64,000 nt of DNA from Cryptomeria japonica (lineage: Eukaryota > Streptophyta > Pinopsida > Cupressales > Cupressaceae). A program made the translations under genes and the position numbers. Positions 1 through 11,990 of this stretch are shown piece by piece. How positions within the stretch are numbered: position 1 is the stretch's first letter; every line of letters starts with the position of its first letter. A model generated the notes under the pieces. It was not told the origin of the DNA and searched no databases. It was given only the letters and a program-made list of their open reading frames with translations. The stretch is from the NCBI RefSeq assembly GCF_030272615.1, contig NC_081414.1, forward strand, positions 50,311,136 to 50,375,135, read 5' to 3'.

Positions 1-332
1 CCAAAGATTATTCTAAACAGGCATATCAAGAGAGATATTGAGCATGAAATAAAAAGCATACAAACATAGAATAGATAAACTATGCTCCTCCAAATGCTAA
101 CCAAGATGTTCATAGTTGCTCCCCCCTTGTTCCTCTCCTCTCCAAGTTCCCAAATGAGTGTAGCTCTCAGCTTTTAGCACTAGCCATGGATGCCATATGG
201 AGATTCAAGATGGTTGGATATGATAAACAAATGCTATGCAAGTGTAAATAGTGATGCTATGAAAAATCTCTATGCTAATAACAGTATAGTAACAATACTC
301 TAATGCTTCCTCCTTTGCTTGAGGATAAGGGT

Positions 333-342
333 TATATTTATA
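333..342 (-). promoter_or_regulatory. TATA box of family D LTR
   Basis: The minus strand reads TATAAATATA, and the matching site in the other D LTR (60831-60840) reads TATAAATAGA. Its conserved place, upstream of the R/U5 half on the minus strand, fits a Pol II promoter transcribing leftward. Confidence 0.5.
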
Positions 343-1107
343 GAAGAAATGGGGAAATGAAAGGTTAAGATTGAGCAATCTTAACAAGGGTTAAGATTGA
401 AAGATATTCAATCCATGTGAGACTTTCAATCCAATCCCATGTTGACAAGTGTCACCATGAGGAGGCTTGAGAGGAGAGATAAGGAGCATTAAATGCTTGA
501 GGGGACATGATGGTTACCCTAGGGGGTTGGGTTAGGGTTAGGTTAATGGATATTCCTTTTATCCAAGGGATAAATGAATGTGCAAGGGTTAAATGGTTAC
601 CTTAGTCAAAGAAATAAATTCTTTGAAGAGACCCATGAGTCAAAAGGATGGTTAAGTTAGAGGAAAGTCTTTAACCAAAGGTAAAAGGTGAGTTAACCAT
701 AAATAGTTATGTAAGAGCCTTTAATGGTTTGGAAGACTTTAGAGGTTAACCATTTGAAGACATAAAGCTTTTAATGGTTATTGAAGACTTTGGAGGTTTT
801 TGAGAAGTGACTTTCTTTTATTTAGGAATGTGACAATGATTAGGATAGGATTAGGATAATTAGAAGAGTTAGAAGAATCTAGAAGGGATTTAGGCATGCA
901 AGTGGATTTTGTAGGAGAATGCAAGTGGGAGGAATTTTGGGATTTTCAGTTAAAATAAAATTATTTATTTCAATTAAATGGTCTAATTTGCATTTGGATG
1001 GATATTTAAATAAATTTATTTATTTAAATGTGAATGTAAATTTTGGATTTTATTTAAATAAATTTTAATTTATTTATATGAGAAAAAGAAAGATAAAGCA
1101 TTAAATG

Positions 1108-1325
1108 CTTGAAGACTTTGAGGGAAACCATTAAAGGCTTAAGAAGACTCTAGAAAGAAACCATTAAGTTTGAAGACTTTAAGGGAAACCATTAAAGACT
1201 TAAGAAGACTTTAGAAGGAAGTCATTGAGTTTGGAGACTTTAAGGGAAACCATTAAAGGCTTGAGAAGACTCTAGAAGGAAGCCATTAAGTTTGAAGACT
1301 TTAAGGGAAGCCATTAAAGGTTTCA
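1108..1325. repeat. ~62-bp tandem repeat inside D LTR
   Basis: About three and a half copies of a 61-62 bp unit, each starting near GAAGACTTTAAGGGAAACC and containing CATTAAAGGCTTAAGAAGAC. The copy at 61596-61780 has the same unit with deletions, so copy number differs between D elements. No coding potential is seen. Confidence 0.75.
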
Positions 1326-1381
1326 AGTGGGCGAAGATAAATAGGATTTTAAATAAATAATTTATTTATTTAAATTAATTG

Positions 1382-1506
1382 TGCAACTTGCATTTGTAGG
1401 AAAATGCAAGTGGGTTTGGTGGGTGAGAGAAAATAAGATTTAAATTAAAATAAAATTAATTTATCTCAATTGTAGTTGCAACTTGCATTTGTAGGAAAAT
1501 GCAAGT
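1382..1506. repeat. Repeated hairpin motif in D LTR
   Basis: The arms ACTTGCATTT and AAATGCAAGT are perfect reverse complements around a 6-nt loop (GTAGGA). The motif occurs twice here, and twice at 61848-61948 in the other D LTR. A decayed form lies near 895-930 and 61434-61470. It may be a short palindromic protein site or an RNA hairpin. Confidence 0.6.
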
Positions 1507-1786
1507 GGGGGGGGATTTTAGTGATTTAAATAAATGTTTTGTTTATTTATTTAAAAGAGGAAAGAGGGGTTGAATTAAATAAATATGATTTATTTATTTA
1601 ATTGATTGTGAATTTGGTTTAATGAATTAATTTCAATAAATTGAATAATTTATTTAATTAATAGGAGAAGGGATTGAGGAGGAATTTAATTAAATATTAA
1701 TTTAATTAACTGTTGGCTAGTGAATTTAATAATCAAATAAATAATAAATATACATTTAATTAAATGGACAGATTTATGTGACTACA

Positions 1787-2211
1787 CTATGAATTCATAA
1801 AAGGGATAAGTATGCAAAAGGATTCCAAAATGACATTACAACCTCCAAGTTTCAAGAAGCGAGAAAGAATCGAAAGAGAGGGGAGAAATGTATTTATAGG
1901 TATCCTCATGGGTGATCCCGATGTCGTGAAGGATGTGGGATAAATGAGTGAGATGGAGAGATAAGTGTTTGTCCCACTTTCTTCGAGTGGATGCGATTGG
2001 TGAGGATGGAAGGGGATAAATAAGATGGGTTTAGGAAATGGTAGAGATTAGAAAAAATAAGAATGAATTTATGATAGAAAGTGTTTAATGATTTAATGAA
2101 TTAATTGAATAGAGGAAAATAATATTGAATCAATTAAATGGACGATAATACCTATATAGTTAATAGAAGAATTAGGATGATCACATGAGGATAATTTTTT
2201 ATGTGTCTACA
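1787..2211 (-). mobile_element. Left (3') LTR of element C, truncated by D
   Basis: Matches 35852-36297, including the shared TATA region (1891-1898 and 35959-35966), and ends in TGTCTACA as the right LTR does. The first ~290 bp of the LTR are missing because the D LTR inserted at 1786/1787. Confidence 0.85.
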
Positions 2212-2400
2212 TTTTACCCCTCTTTGAGACAATATAGCCTGTCATGTTGTTTCAAAGAAAATTTGATTAATTGATACATGCCCCAGGGATATCCTGGTAA
2301 GGATGATGATAATATGATATGGCCCCTCAACAAATTGATTGGACAGATTGTGAGGAGATTGATCTCTCGATAGATCACTGGGAAAAGAGTTGATGATTGA
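2212..2400 (-). promoter_or_regulatory. PPT and conserved hairpins of element C
   Basis: On the minus strand a purine-rich tract (AAAGAGGGGTAAAA) abuts the LTR, as expected for a polypurine tract. Bases 2222-2257 form a 36-nt hairpin, the same length as those at 17423-17458, 55042-55077 and 62280-62315, with a 6-nt loop and about 14 pairs. A second, degraded inverted repeat related to TCGAGAGATTG follows at about 2325-2380. Confidence 0.65.
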
Positions 2401-2685
2401 TATTGTGTGAGTGATTAAGCTAAGATGTACATTTGACAAAAATGCACAACAAATAGCAGTAACTGAACAACTGGTGGAAATAATTAGTATAGCTAGATTG
2501 ATAAGTTGATTGAGATTGATGCTAGTGCAAGATAAGTTGGTACAATGATTAAGTGATTGATCAAGGAGTGAGAGGATTTCATGCTAAGAAGCAAGTTGAT
2601 TGATTTGATATTGGATTAAGAGACATGTATCAGTTGGATAAAGCAATTGATTGATCTCTAAGATAAGGAGGATAAAGAATGACGA

Positions 2686-2858
2686 GGAAGGGAAGATGAT
2701 GAAAGAAATGATTGATGAAAAAGAGATATAAAAGTGATGGAAGGAATGGATTACGAGATAGAGAGGATGAAAAATGATGAAAGAAATGGATGATGAGAAA
2801 GAGATGATGAAAAATGATGGAAGAAATGAATGATGAGAAAGAGATGATGAAAATTATT
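2686..2858. repeat. 40-bp GA-rich minisatellite in element C
   Basis: Three to four copies of a 40-bp unit with GATGAAAAATGATG and GATGATGAGAAAGAGAT. It sits between PPT and pol, where the A elements carry the PMD gene. It is purine-rich on the plus strand and has no open frame of interest. Confidence 0.7.
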
Positions 2859-2867
2859 GCACGCTTT

Positions 2868-3260
2868 TTTGAGTGCTTATATCATCATTGAGCTTATTAT
2901 GCCAAAAGGATAAACTCGTCTAGATATGGATTAGACCCAAATGAATCAACATATCAATTGCAAGTAGGAAAACGTATTAGTCAATGAAGGAATGTCCTAG
3001 TTCATATGAGACCCATATATCCTCGATGATCTTAGACAACCATGTCCTAAGACGCGTCATCATATTACTAAGGAATAATCCACATGTAGCAAACAACTGA
3101 ACATGTCCCATCCTTGCCTTTCTAGTCAAAGACATCCTGGAGATAAAATCTCTAGTCAGAGACATCCCAAAAAAGCTAAAGGACATGTCACTAAAGATAA
3201 AATCAAAAACAATAAAAAACCTACCAAACAAGAAGACATTATGCTTCATGTCAAAATGAT
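2868..3260 (-). other. Conserved 3' non-coding block of element C
   Basis: Alignable with 21127-21440 in A1 and 51110-51440 (inverted) in A2. Shared landmarks are the minus-strand motif GCTCAATGATGAT and a tandem pair of GTCTCTGACTAG / GTCTTTGACTAG motifs about 30 bp apart. It lies between pol and the PPT in all three. Bases 3261-3750 show nothing recognisable. Confidence 0.6.
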
Positions 3261-3749
3261 TCTTGTCATAATGGTTTGAATAGATTAATAACAATATTGT
3301 TGTTTTCTCAATCGTAATCTCATCATGTCATGATTTTGCTGAAACCCCAAAGCTACACTTCTTGTTATCTAAAAATGTACTCCCATCTGAAAACTAGATG
3401 CTTTTATTACAAAGTAAAAGTGAAGTGATATAGTTGATGGTGCAAGTGAAATTTTATTGTGGTTTACGAGTGAAAAGATAGACGAAGATATAGTTCCTCC
3501 AACCATGAGATGCCAAATATCCCAACCCACTGCTAAGGTTGAGGAGATACCCAAATGAGGGGTAAGATGAGTGTATTATGTAAGGTAAAACATGCATGCA
3601 ATTAATGAAAAACAATCTACAAGCTATGGTGGCGGTGGAAAGGTTATTATGATGCGAAAGGAGAATGGATGTGAGGTGAAAGATAAAGTAGAATCTTGAA
3701 GGAGGAAAGAGAAAAATCACTACACATGGTGTTGATTTCCCGGTTTTCA

Positions 3750-4129
3750 CCATGGTACTTGCCCAAGCACTTGTTTTCTAGGTTTTCAATATAGGGGGAA
3801 TGATTTTTCTTTACTTTTTTGCTTATTTACTTTTCTTTCTTTCTTTTTCAGGACTTTTTATGATTTTTTTCATTTTTTCAAGACCTTTTTTTAATTTATT
3901 TTTTATTTTTTTAAGGACCTTTTATGATTTATTTTTTCATTTTTTCAAGACCTTTTATGATCTTTTTTCATTTTCTCAGGACATTTTAAGATTTTTTTCA
4001 ATTCTTCAAGACCTTTTAAAATTTATTGATTTTTTAAGACCTTTTATGATTTTTTTTCATTTTTGGACCTTTTTTATGTTTGTTTTTTTTCATTTTTTTG
4101 GGACCTTTTAAAGAAATCCCCTGAAGTGC
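3750..4129. repeat. T-rich degenerate tandem repeat
   Basis: A run of units of roughly 30-45 bp built on CAAGACCTTTTATGA followed by T-tracts, just downstream of the element C integrase. A shorter T-rich stretch with the same flanking TTTTCACCATGGTACTTGCC lies at the same place in A1 (22070-22250). An open frame at 3800-4111 is a by-product of the repeat. Confidence 0.6.
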
Positions 4130-7100
4130 TCAAGTGTTAAACCTACAAAGGTGAATGTAGTTGATTGGATCTTCAAGTGGTTCACCCTCTAAAGTAGCCA
4201 GTCAATATGCTCTTGATCCATATGCAACAGTAATAATATATGGACATAGCCAATTAAGTTCAAACTTGCCCCTTTTCTCTTTGTCTTGCTAATTCTTCAT
4301 ATTTTCTTTAAGAAAAAGATCACCAACTTCAAATGTGTGTGACTTAACTATGTGGTTGTAACTTCTACACATATGATGTTGGTATGCTTTGAGGTGATTG
4401 AAGGCAGTCTATCTTCTTTCATCCAATATTTCTAGCTCATGCAAATGGGAGACTCTATAGTCTTCATCAATAATTAGATTGTGCAAACAGACTCGTAAGA
4501 AGGTATCTCAACCTCAATGGGAAATATGGCTTAGCACCATAGACAAGGGCATATGGAGTGGCACCTATGGGAGTGCAAGCACTTGTGCAGTAAGCCCACA
4601 AGGCAAGATTCAATTGAACATGTCGATCATGACCAACTTCATTGGCCGTCTTCTTGAGAATTTTCAAGATAGTGTTATTAGAAGCCTCGGGCTAGTCGTT
4701 ACCTTGAGGATAGAATGGTGTGGAAAAATGGTGTTGAATGTAGAACTTATCACAAAGCTTAAAAACATCTTGATTCTTGAAAGGACGATCATTATATGTG
4801 ATGATAGAAAGAGGGACACCGTACCATCATATGATATATTTGAGGATGAAGGTAGCGATTTGTTTACCAATGACATTGGTTAGAGGAACAACTTCAATCT
4901 GTTATATAAAAGATTTTATGGCAGTGATAATGAATTTATGGTCATTGGATGAAGGCGGATGTAATTTGCCCACAAGGTTGAGTCCCTACTGGCAAAAGGG
5001 CCAAGATGTAACAATCGGTTGTAATTCCTACATAAGTGCATGTATCAAGTCTCTGTGTATCGAGCATTGCTTGCATTACTTGACAAACTAATAGGCATCT
5101 TTTTCCATGGTAGACTAGTAGTAATCGGTGCACAACAGTTTCTTAGCTAGGGTAGGACCACTATAATGTGCCCCACATATACCTTTGTGCACCTCTTGTA
5201 ATGTAGTGTTGGCCTCATCATGCTCAAGACATATAAGTAAGGTACTATCAAGACCCCGATGGTATAGGGTATCGACTAAAATGACATAGTTGGAAGCTCA
5301 ACGTATAAAGGTTTTACAAGATTAATTGGATAAGTCAAGTGGTAGGGTATTGTCACGTAAATAGCCATAGATCTCTCCATACCACTAGGAATCAGGACCA
5401 ATGATAGGACATATCATCTTAGATTATGGTATGTTATAGGTGGGTTCCAAGAGCGGTTCCACCAAGAACTCACAATATGTAGTGTTACTTAGCATTATTA
5501 CAGGTGATGTTATTGTGGTCATTGTGTCAACTACTATGTTATTATCCCTGGGAATTTGTTTAAAAGTAATTGATGTGAAATAAGCTATAAAGTCATCGAC
5601 CATTCTTTTTATATGGTATTATCTTTTCATCCTTTGTTTTGTACTCATCATTAACTTGTCTGATAACTAACTGAGAGTCATCAAGAACACGTAACTCAAG
5701 GATTTTCCATTGTACAACCATATGGAGCCCAATAAGTAATGCTTCATATTTTGCAATGATATTGATACATGGGAAATGTATCTTGCAAGCCTTAGGTATA
5801 GAATCCCCTTATGGTGTGACAAAGAGAATACCAGTGCCAGAACCACCTTGTGTGTAAGAGCCATCAAAATATAAGTACTAGAGATGTGTAGATTCCATGC
5901 TATATATTGATTCATCGGGTAACTATGTGATAAGCAGGTGATCATCTGTCATAGGAAAATCAAAAAGTTGATATGTTATAGCTTGTCCTTTTAATTCTTT
6001 TCTTTCCACGTATTCGATGTTGAACTCACTAAGAATCATAACCCATTCAGCCAGTCGTCTTGTAAGAGTTGCTTTAATCAGAAGATACTTAAGAGGATCC
6101 ATCTTTGTAATGAGCTTCATTTGATGTGTAAGCATGCAATGTTGTAGCTTTTGCGAGGCAAAAACTAAAACAAGACACACTCTTTCAATAGAAGTATAGT
6201 TGAGCTCATATCCCACCAGAGTACGACTGATCTAATAAATAGCACGTTCTTTTCCTTTAGATTCATGTTGTGCCAAAAGTGCCCCCAATGTTGCGGTAGT
6301 TGTTGATATATAAAGGAGTAGGGGCTTGTCATCTGTAGGAGGTACTAACACTGATGGTGACATCAACTATTCTTTTATCTTTTGAAAATATTGCTCACAC
6401 TTCTCATCCCATTTTAACGAAACATTCTTGTGTAACAGGTGCTGAAATGGTTGACATTTATCTACTTATTGTGCTATAAAATGACAGATAGATTGTAGTT
6501 TTCCCTGCAATGATCTCAACTGACTAATATTCTTTGGTGATGATATTTCAAGCATGGCTTTAACTTTGGCAGGGTCGACTTCAATTCTCATAGACAAGAC
6601 AATGTATCCGATGAGTTTCTCGGAGGTTACCCTGAAGACACATTTCTTTGGATTCAATCGCACCCTATATTGCTCTAGTCATGTAAAGATCTTGTCTAAT
6701 ATTTCCAAATGTCCATCTCTAGTATAATATTTCCCAATTAAATCATCTACATAATCTTCCAAATATATATGCATCATGTCATGAAATATAGTGGTCATTG
6801 CATGTTGATAAGTGGCTTCGACGTTGTTCAATGTGAAGGGTATGACATTCCAACAAAACGTTCCCCAAGGACAAGTGAATGTTGTCTTGATTTGATCCTC
6901 AAGAGAAATTTTGTTCTAATTGTAACTCAATAAACTATCCATGAGGGATAACATCTTGTGTCCTACTATTAAATCCACTATTATGTCAATATTTATAATT
7001 GGGAAGTCATCTTTAGGACAAGATTTATTTAAGTCCCTGAAATCTATGCAAACAAGAACACTCCCATCGGGTTTTGAAACTAGCACTAGATTGGAAATCC

Positions 7101-9023
7101 ACTCTGCATAGTCAACTGGTCTTATGAATCCTACATCCAATAGCTTTTCCAATTCTACCTTTACCAATAACACCACTTGTGGGTGCACTTTTCTTAATTT
7201 ATATTTGACAGATTTTGCCCTCGGTGGCAAAGACAATGGATGCATAACTAAATCAAGATCAAGCCCCAACATATCCACATAAGACCAAGAAAAGTTAACT
7301 TCTCTTTTCTTGTAAAATTATAAATATTTTTTTCTTTCTTCAGGCATCAATGATTCTACTAGATGTGCAATCCTTGGTTTCTCTTATGTTCCCAGATTTG
7401 TTGATATTGTTTTCTCTACCAACATAGCTGACTTTTCATAATATCATACTTGGGGAAGTGTGTCAAGCCTTCCATGCTCAAGCACCTCAGAGAGGTTTTC
7501 ACCTTCAAATACGGCATTTATTTTCTTTTTTCAAGTCTAATAGCGGTGCAAAGTGGTTTTCACTAGAAGACCTATTTATATTTTCTATAATTTTGTGACT
7601 AAAAGGCTTGGCGCCCTCTCCAAAGTAAGTTGTGCTATTAATTTCTATGGTGAAACCAACTCTATGGTCCCCAAGAGGCATATCACTTCGTGCTCCAAGA
7701 AATTTTATTATTTCATCATTTGGAAAGGTGTCTATTTGTGGTGATTCTTTTTTGTCCCAACCAATAAGGTGTGGATGAACAAGAGGTAAAGGATCAATTT
7801 TAGGCTCAAGGTTATGAAATAAATCAAGGGTACATATATTGTCATAGTCATATATGTCAATGAAATCATCATAGTCATCCATAATACCTGCCTCTTTCAG
7901 TCTGTGCTGCATTAGAGGACTTCCCTACCTCACTCGAGTTGCCCTTAGTACTCAAGGTCTTATCTTTCTATGTATCATAACCTAAATCAAGAACTTTACG
8001 TCCACCATTAGGTTGTATTGGTTCAAGTATGCCTTGCTTTTGTAAACCCAGAGGACTGTGACCATCATAGACATATCATTTCATTATCTAAAGTCATTTT
8101 CCATATTGTTCAATAGGTATCTTGACTTTTGATTTCTTATTTTATTCCTTTTCAATGTCTTCATCTTTATACAACCAACCAAGAGATCTTCTTCTTCCAT
8201 TTCATCATACAAGGCTCCCCATTTTATGAAAGTCGTTATTTTGTAAACTATAGCAGTGGTATCTAATGTAGTTTCATTCAGTTGTGGTTTGCCATAAGTT
8301 TGGGGAGACAAAGGTAAATTTCTAATGCAAAGAGCACGGTTTGTGGTATATTCTCTTACTCCTTGTTCTTTAACTTGTATTTTGATCTCAGTCTCGTTGG
8401 ATTTAGATGTGGATTCTTTTAAAGATTCGAGATCAACATATGCTTAAGAAGGAGGTGCTTCACGATTTCTAATAATTGTGGATCTAGTCTTAGGATTTAG
8501 ATTATTTCAATACATAAAGGGATTTGGATCTCCTGGTATAGTTATTTGGACACCATTGCACGAAAATTTTATGCATTGATGGCATGTAGAGGGTACAGCT
8601 TGAATCACATGAATCCATGGTCTTTGAAGGAGAATATTGTAAGTCAAAGGGAGATCAAGGGATTGGCAAACCACATCCTTCGCCACATGCCCAACTCCAA
8701 TTGGCAATGCAACTAATCCTTTAGGCAAACTTCATCTGAACATCATAAGCCTTGATAGAGATTTAATTTCTCCGATCCACTATATTCTCAAAGCACCCTA
8801 ATTATGTGATTACTTTCAAAGTAAAAATATTGAGACTTTCTCCTCCATCTATCAGAACTCGCTTGATCTTAATTTTATGTATAAAAGATTCAATACGTAG
8901 AGGTGCATTGTGAGGTTGTTGCATGGATGAATCGTCCTTTTCTATGAAAGTGAGAGTGTGAGGGAAGGTGATATTTCAGCCATAGCTCAAAATTGATCTA
9001 CGTGTAGGTCAGTAGGTACTGTG
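4130..9023 (-). pseudogene. Element C pol remnant (PR-RT-RH-INT), decayed
   Basis: Minus-strand remains of a Tat-type polyprotein with many stops and frameshifts. From N to C terminus: protease region near 8860 (LIDGG-type active site), a block matching the A1 region before RT (7505-7912), RT N-terminal part with SNLVLVSKPDGS (6916-7278), RT C-terminal part (6466-6663), RNase H with YELNYTSIERVCL (5923-6216), the second RNase H near 5700-5900, and integrase core plus C-terminus (4467-5090). The frame ends at a stop at 4130-4132, matching the end of the A1 polyprotein. It cannot be functional. Confidence 0.85.
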
Positions 9024-9028
9024 GTATT

Positions 9029-9964
9029 TGTTGGAATCCAATAACACTGAGAGAGGGGCTGAATTAGTGTTATACCAAAACTATCAATTTTAGCCTTATT
9101 AAAACATGCATACACCAACTAGTATACCGGTACATATAGAATTGAAAGAATTAAAGCAACCAATAAGCCAATCACATAAATGAGAATCATAAAACACATA
9201 ACTATACGTGGAAAACCTCAAAGAGGAAAAACCACAGTGGGATTTGTGACCCACAATATCAATCCACTGGCCATAAGAAGAGATATTACAAAATATAAGG
9301 GGCCTGCACTTGCAAGAAGGCTTACAGCCTAGAACACACTGCTCAATCACAAATGGAGCCTCACTGACTATATATAAATCCATAATACAATCTGGAGAAG
9401 TGTTGAACTGCTAAGATAGCATCTTCTATGCCAGAATATAGTTTCGATTTAAGCTCTGTATGTTCCGGTCTGAAACCCTAAACCCTTTACCGGAATAACC
9501 CTTACATAAATATCCTCACATACATAATATCTCTGATATATTTTGCATTATATTAAATTCACATATCCATCACCATATCTATATCAAAATGATCTAATCC
9601 AACTGACCTATATATCCTATACAACTTATCATGCCTTATTATGGCTTACAAGGATTATTACAATATCAAATTACATGTTGGTTAGATAACATAAATGCAT
9701 GAATATCAAAAACAATTGCCGATGCCGGATCCAAGAGATGTCGACCTCCAATACCGCTAACCTTATTCTTAACCATGTCGACCTACATTGTCGGTAACCA
9801 AAGAAATCCTTATATCCCGTCAGTGTCGGTGTCGGTGCCGGTGTAGTGTCTGTGAAGTGTTTGTCGGTACACAACTGAACCAAAACATGAAGTCGGAACA
9901 AGATACCATGTTGCCATCAATGACAACATAATGAGACCAACCAATTGAGTGTCAATTTACAACA
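9029..9964 (-). mobile_element. 3' LTR of element B
   Basis: 936 bp, TG...CA, closely similar to 14984-15916 with scattered substitutions. Repeats of CGGTGTCGGT-type sequence lie near its right end (about 9815-9870). PPT abuts at 9965. Confidence 0.85.
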
Positions 9965-9978
9965 ATCTCCCCCTTTGG
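9965..9978 (-). other. Polypurine tract of element B
   Basis: The minus strand reads CCAAAGGGGGAGAT directly before the TGTTG start of the 3' LTR. This is the expected position and composition for plus-strand priming. Confidence 0.75.
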
Positions 9979-10237
9979 CATTGATGGCAACACTCATGTG
10001 AAAAATGGTCAAGGTTTCATCTGTCGGTTTCATCCTGCCTGCTCTCCCTGAGCTAAATAGTCATTAATGCAAAATACTCCATACTCCCATATCTCCATAT
10101 CTCCCCCTAATGTATACAACTCCTTCTATTATTTTTCACATCTATATCACTCCCTCTTTGACATCAATTCCATCAAAAATTCTAAAAAGAATGTCAAAGA
10201 TCCAAAAAAAATGTTCAATGAATAAACCAAAAATATC

Positions 10238-11755
10238 TTACCAGAGCTTAACAAATTTTAAAATTTTTGGATAAGCCTTCTCCAACAGCTCAAGATAAGT
10301 ATCCCAACCTATTTTGAAGGTGTCAAAAATGGATACAAGTCCATTTAATATATGTACAAATGACTCTTTCTCACTTACCTTTGTCAGTGTGGGCTTTCCA
10401 ACCATATCCATACATTCTTCCCTATGTACACTGAGTGAATCCAACCGGGGACTCACCAAGCCTCTCAAACTTCTGGATCTTCTTATAATTTTGTCTCTTT
10501 CCTTCTCAAGAACAGAAATTTGGGCTTCCAAAATCAAAATGTGACCATCAATGGATGTAGTTAATGAAGTCAATCCATCAAAAGAGTTAGCTATATTTGC
10601 AATTTTCTCCTGAAATTCTTTTATCTTCTTATCCACATTAATTGTAAGTATATATGTGTTACAACATACCCTATAAATATTTGTACACTGCTTCAAAGAA
10701 TTATCTATCAGCTTCAAATTTTCATCAATATTCTTTTTCTCAGATTCAATCACCTGATCAAATGCAACTCTTTTAGCTTGAGTGAACCTCTCCAGTGCTT
10801 GTCGGTTTGAAATTTGTTGCAAGGATTGAAAATCCTTTGAAATGTGCTCAGTAATTATCTTAAGCTTGTCGGATGGGCTCGCTTCATTGTCAATCTTGCA
10901 CTTTGGGACTAGTCTATGTAAAATAATGATTGACTGATCAATAATCCCTTTATGTGTATATCCCTCCTTCATTAATTTTTGTGTTGCCATCATCATGAGT
11001 TCAGTAGGACTCATCTTTGTTATATTTTTATTTACCACTTGTGAAGTGTCAATTGACAATAATGATGGACCTACTACCGGTTCCCTGTCAAATTCCCCTT
11101 TCTTCTCCTCTGATGATTTATCCTTTATAGCTTCCTCGCTTGCACCAGTGGCTTCACCACTTGGTGCAGTCTCTATAACTGTCGATTCCTTTGTAGGAAC
11201 TGTAACCCCAACTTGTACATTTGTATCTAGAGGACTATTATCCTCAATATTAGTATCATGTACAATATCAACCTTTATACTTGTTGTGTTTGTCGATGTC
11301 TCAATATATGTCTGTACATTTGTATCTACCGGGGGCTTGATTTCTACTATCTTAATGTTCTTCAAAATTGAGGGTGAAGTACCCATAATACCCTTTCCTT
11401 TTCCTTCAACCAGGATGTTTGCAGTATCCTTCTTTGATTTTGGTGAAGTAAAGAAACCTTTGTTCACTTCAAAGAACTTAACCCATGCCTTTTGAGTCTC
11501 TTTTATTATCTCATTTACTCTTCCTAGCATCAGACTGGTTATTATATGTTTGCTATTAAAGACTTTTCTATCTACCACCTCAAGTGTCCTATCCAATTCC
11601 TTTGGAGTAATAGAAACACAAATAGATAACAATTCTTGAATTTTTATGTGTTTGTCTTCTTCCATAGCTGACAGTCTTCTAGCGTCTAACATATTATACA
11701 ATTCAGCTGGTATTTGGTTTTCAATTTCTATTAAGTCTTTCTTATAAATATCCAA
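10238..11755 (-). CDS. Element B unknown protein, coiled-coil C-terminal part
   Basis: A 505-residue open frame, not recognised as any enzyme. The N-terminal ~120 residues are mostly helical-looking (LDARRLSAMEEDKHIKIQEL). Residues ~120-240 are an acidic, Thr/Ser-rich linker. Residues ~245-505 look like long helices and coiled coils (FQEKIANIANSFDG, ILEAQISVLEKERDKIIRRS). The upstream reading frame (13445-11991) ends in stops and a frame change ~240 bp before this start. The two frames are therefore probably pieces of one original protein of about 1,000 residues. It lies in the same sense as gag and just before the PPT, so it is element cargo. Function is unknown. Confidence 0.55.
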   Translation of the reverse strand: MDIYKKDLIEIENQIPAELYNMLDARRLSAMEEDKHIKIQELLSICVSITPKELDRTLEVVDRKVFNSKHIITSLMLGRVNEIIKETQKAWVKFFEVNKGFFTSPKSKKDTANILVEGKGKGIMGTSPSILKNIKIVEIKPPVDTNVQTYIETSTNTTSIKVDIVHDTNIEDNSPLDTNVQVGVTVPTKESTVIETAPSGEATGASEEAIKDKSSEEKKGEFDREPVVGPSLLSIDTSQVVNKNITKMSPTELMMMATQKLMKEGYTHKGIIDQSIIILHRLVPKCKIDNEASPSDKLKIITEHISKDFQSLQQISNRQALERFTQAKRVAFDQVIESEKKNIDENLKLIDNSLKQCTNIYRVCCNTYILTINVDKKIKEFQEKIANIANSFDGLTSLTTSIDGHILILEAQISVLEKERDKIIRRSRSLRGLVSPRLDSLSVHREECMDMVGKPTLTKVSEKESFVHILNGLVSIFDTFKIGWDTYLELLEKAYPKILKFVKLW

Positions 11756-11990
11756 ATATAATAATACTCCTTCCTCTACCTCTCTTTGTTCATCATCCTC
11801 TAAATGATCATAGTAAACTATACATTCTTTAACATGCCATCCTTAGTTATTTCATCTACTAATTATGCACAAGTTTTAGGTGGAACATTACTAGATTGAA
11901 TAGATGTATCAGTGTCATTCTTCTTCTTCCTCTTTGGAGTACCAAATAAGCTGAAGGTATTGCCTTTGGTGCTTGCTTCTATGTCAGTAT

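Larger units (their letters stand above)
1..1786 (-). mobile_element. Family D LTR, partial at window edge
   Basis: This sequence is alignable along its length with 60497-62270 near the right end, which is the 3' LTR of a family D element, so both are the same ~1.85-kb LTR. It ends at ACTACA (1786), after which sequence of the family C LTR begins (1787 matches 35852), so D was inserted into C. About 80 bp at its left end lie outside the window. The promoter side (U3) is on the right: a minus-strand TATA-like motif lies at 333-342. It is therefore either the 5' LTR of a minus-strand element whose body lies to the left, or a solo LTR. The U3 half is full of TTTAATTAAATAAATA-type palindromes. 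Confidence 0.85.

Noticed and set aside
3800-4111. Phe-rich open frame
   Set aside because: Produced by T-rich tandem repeats; no sign of coding selection.
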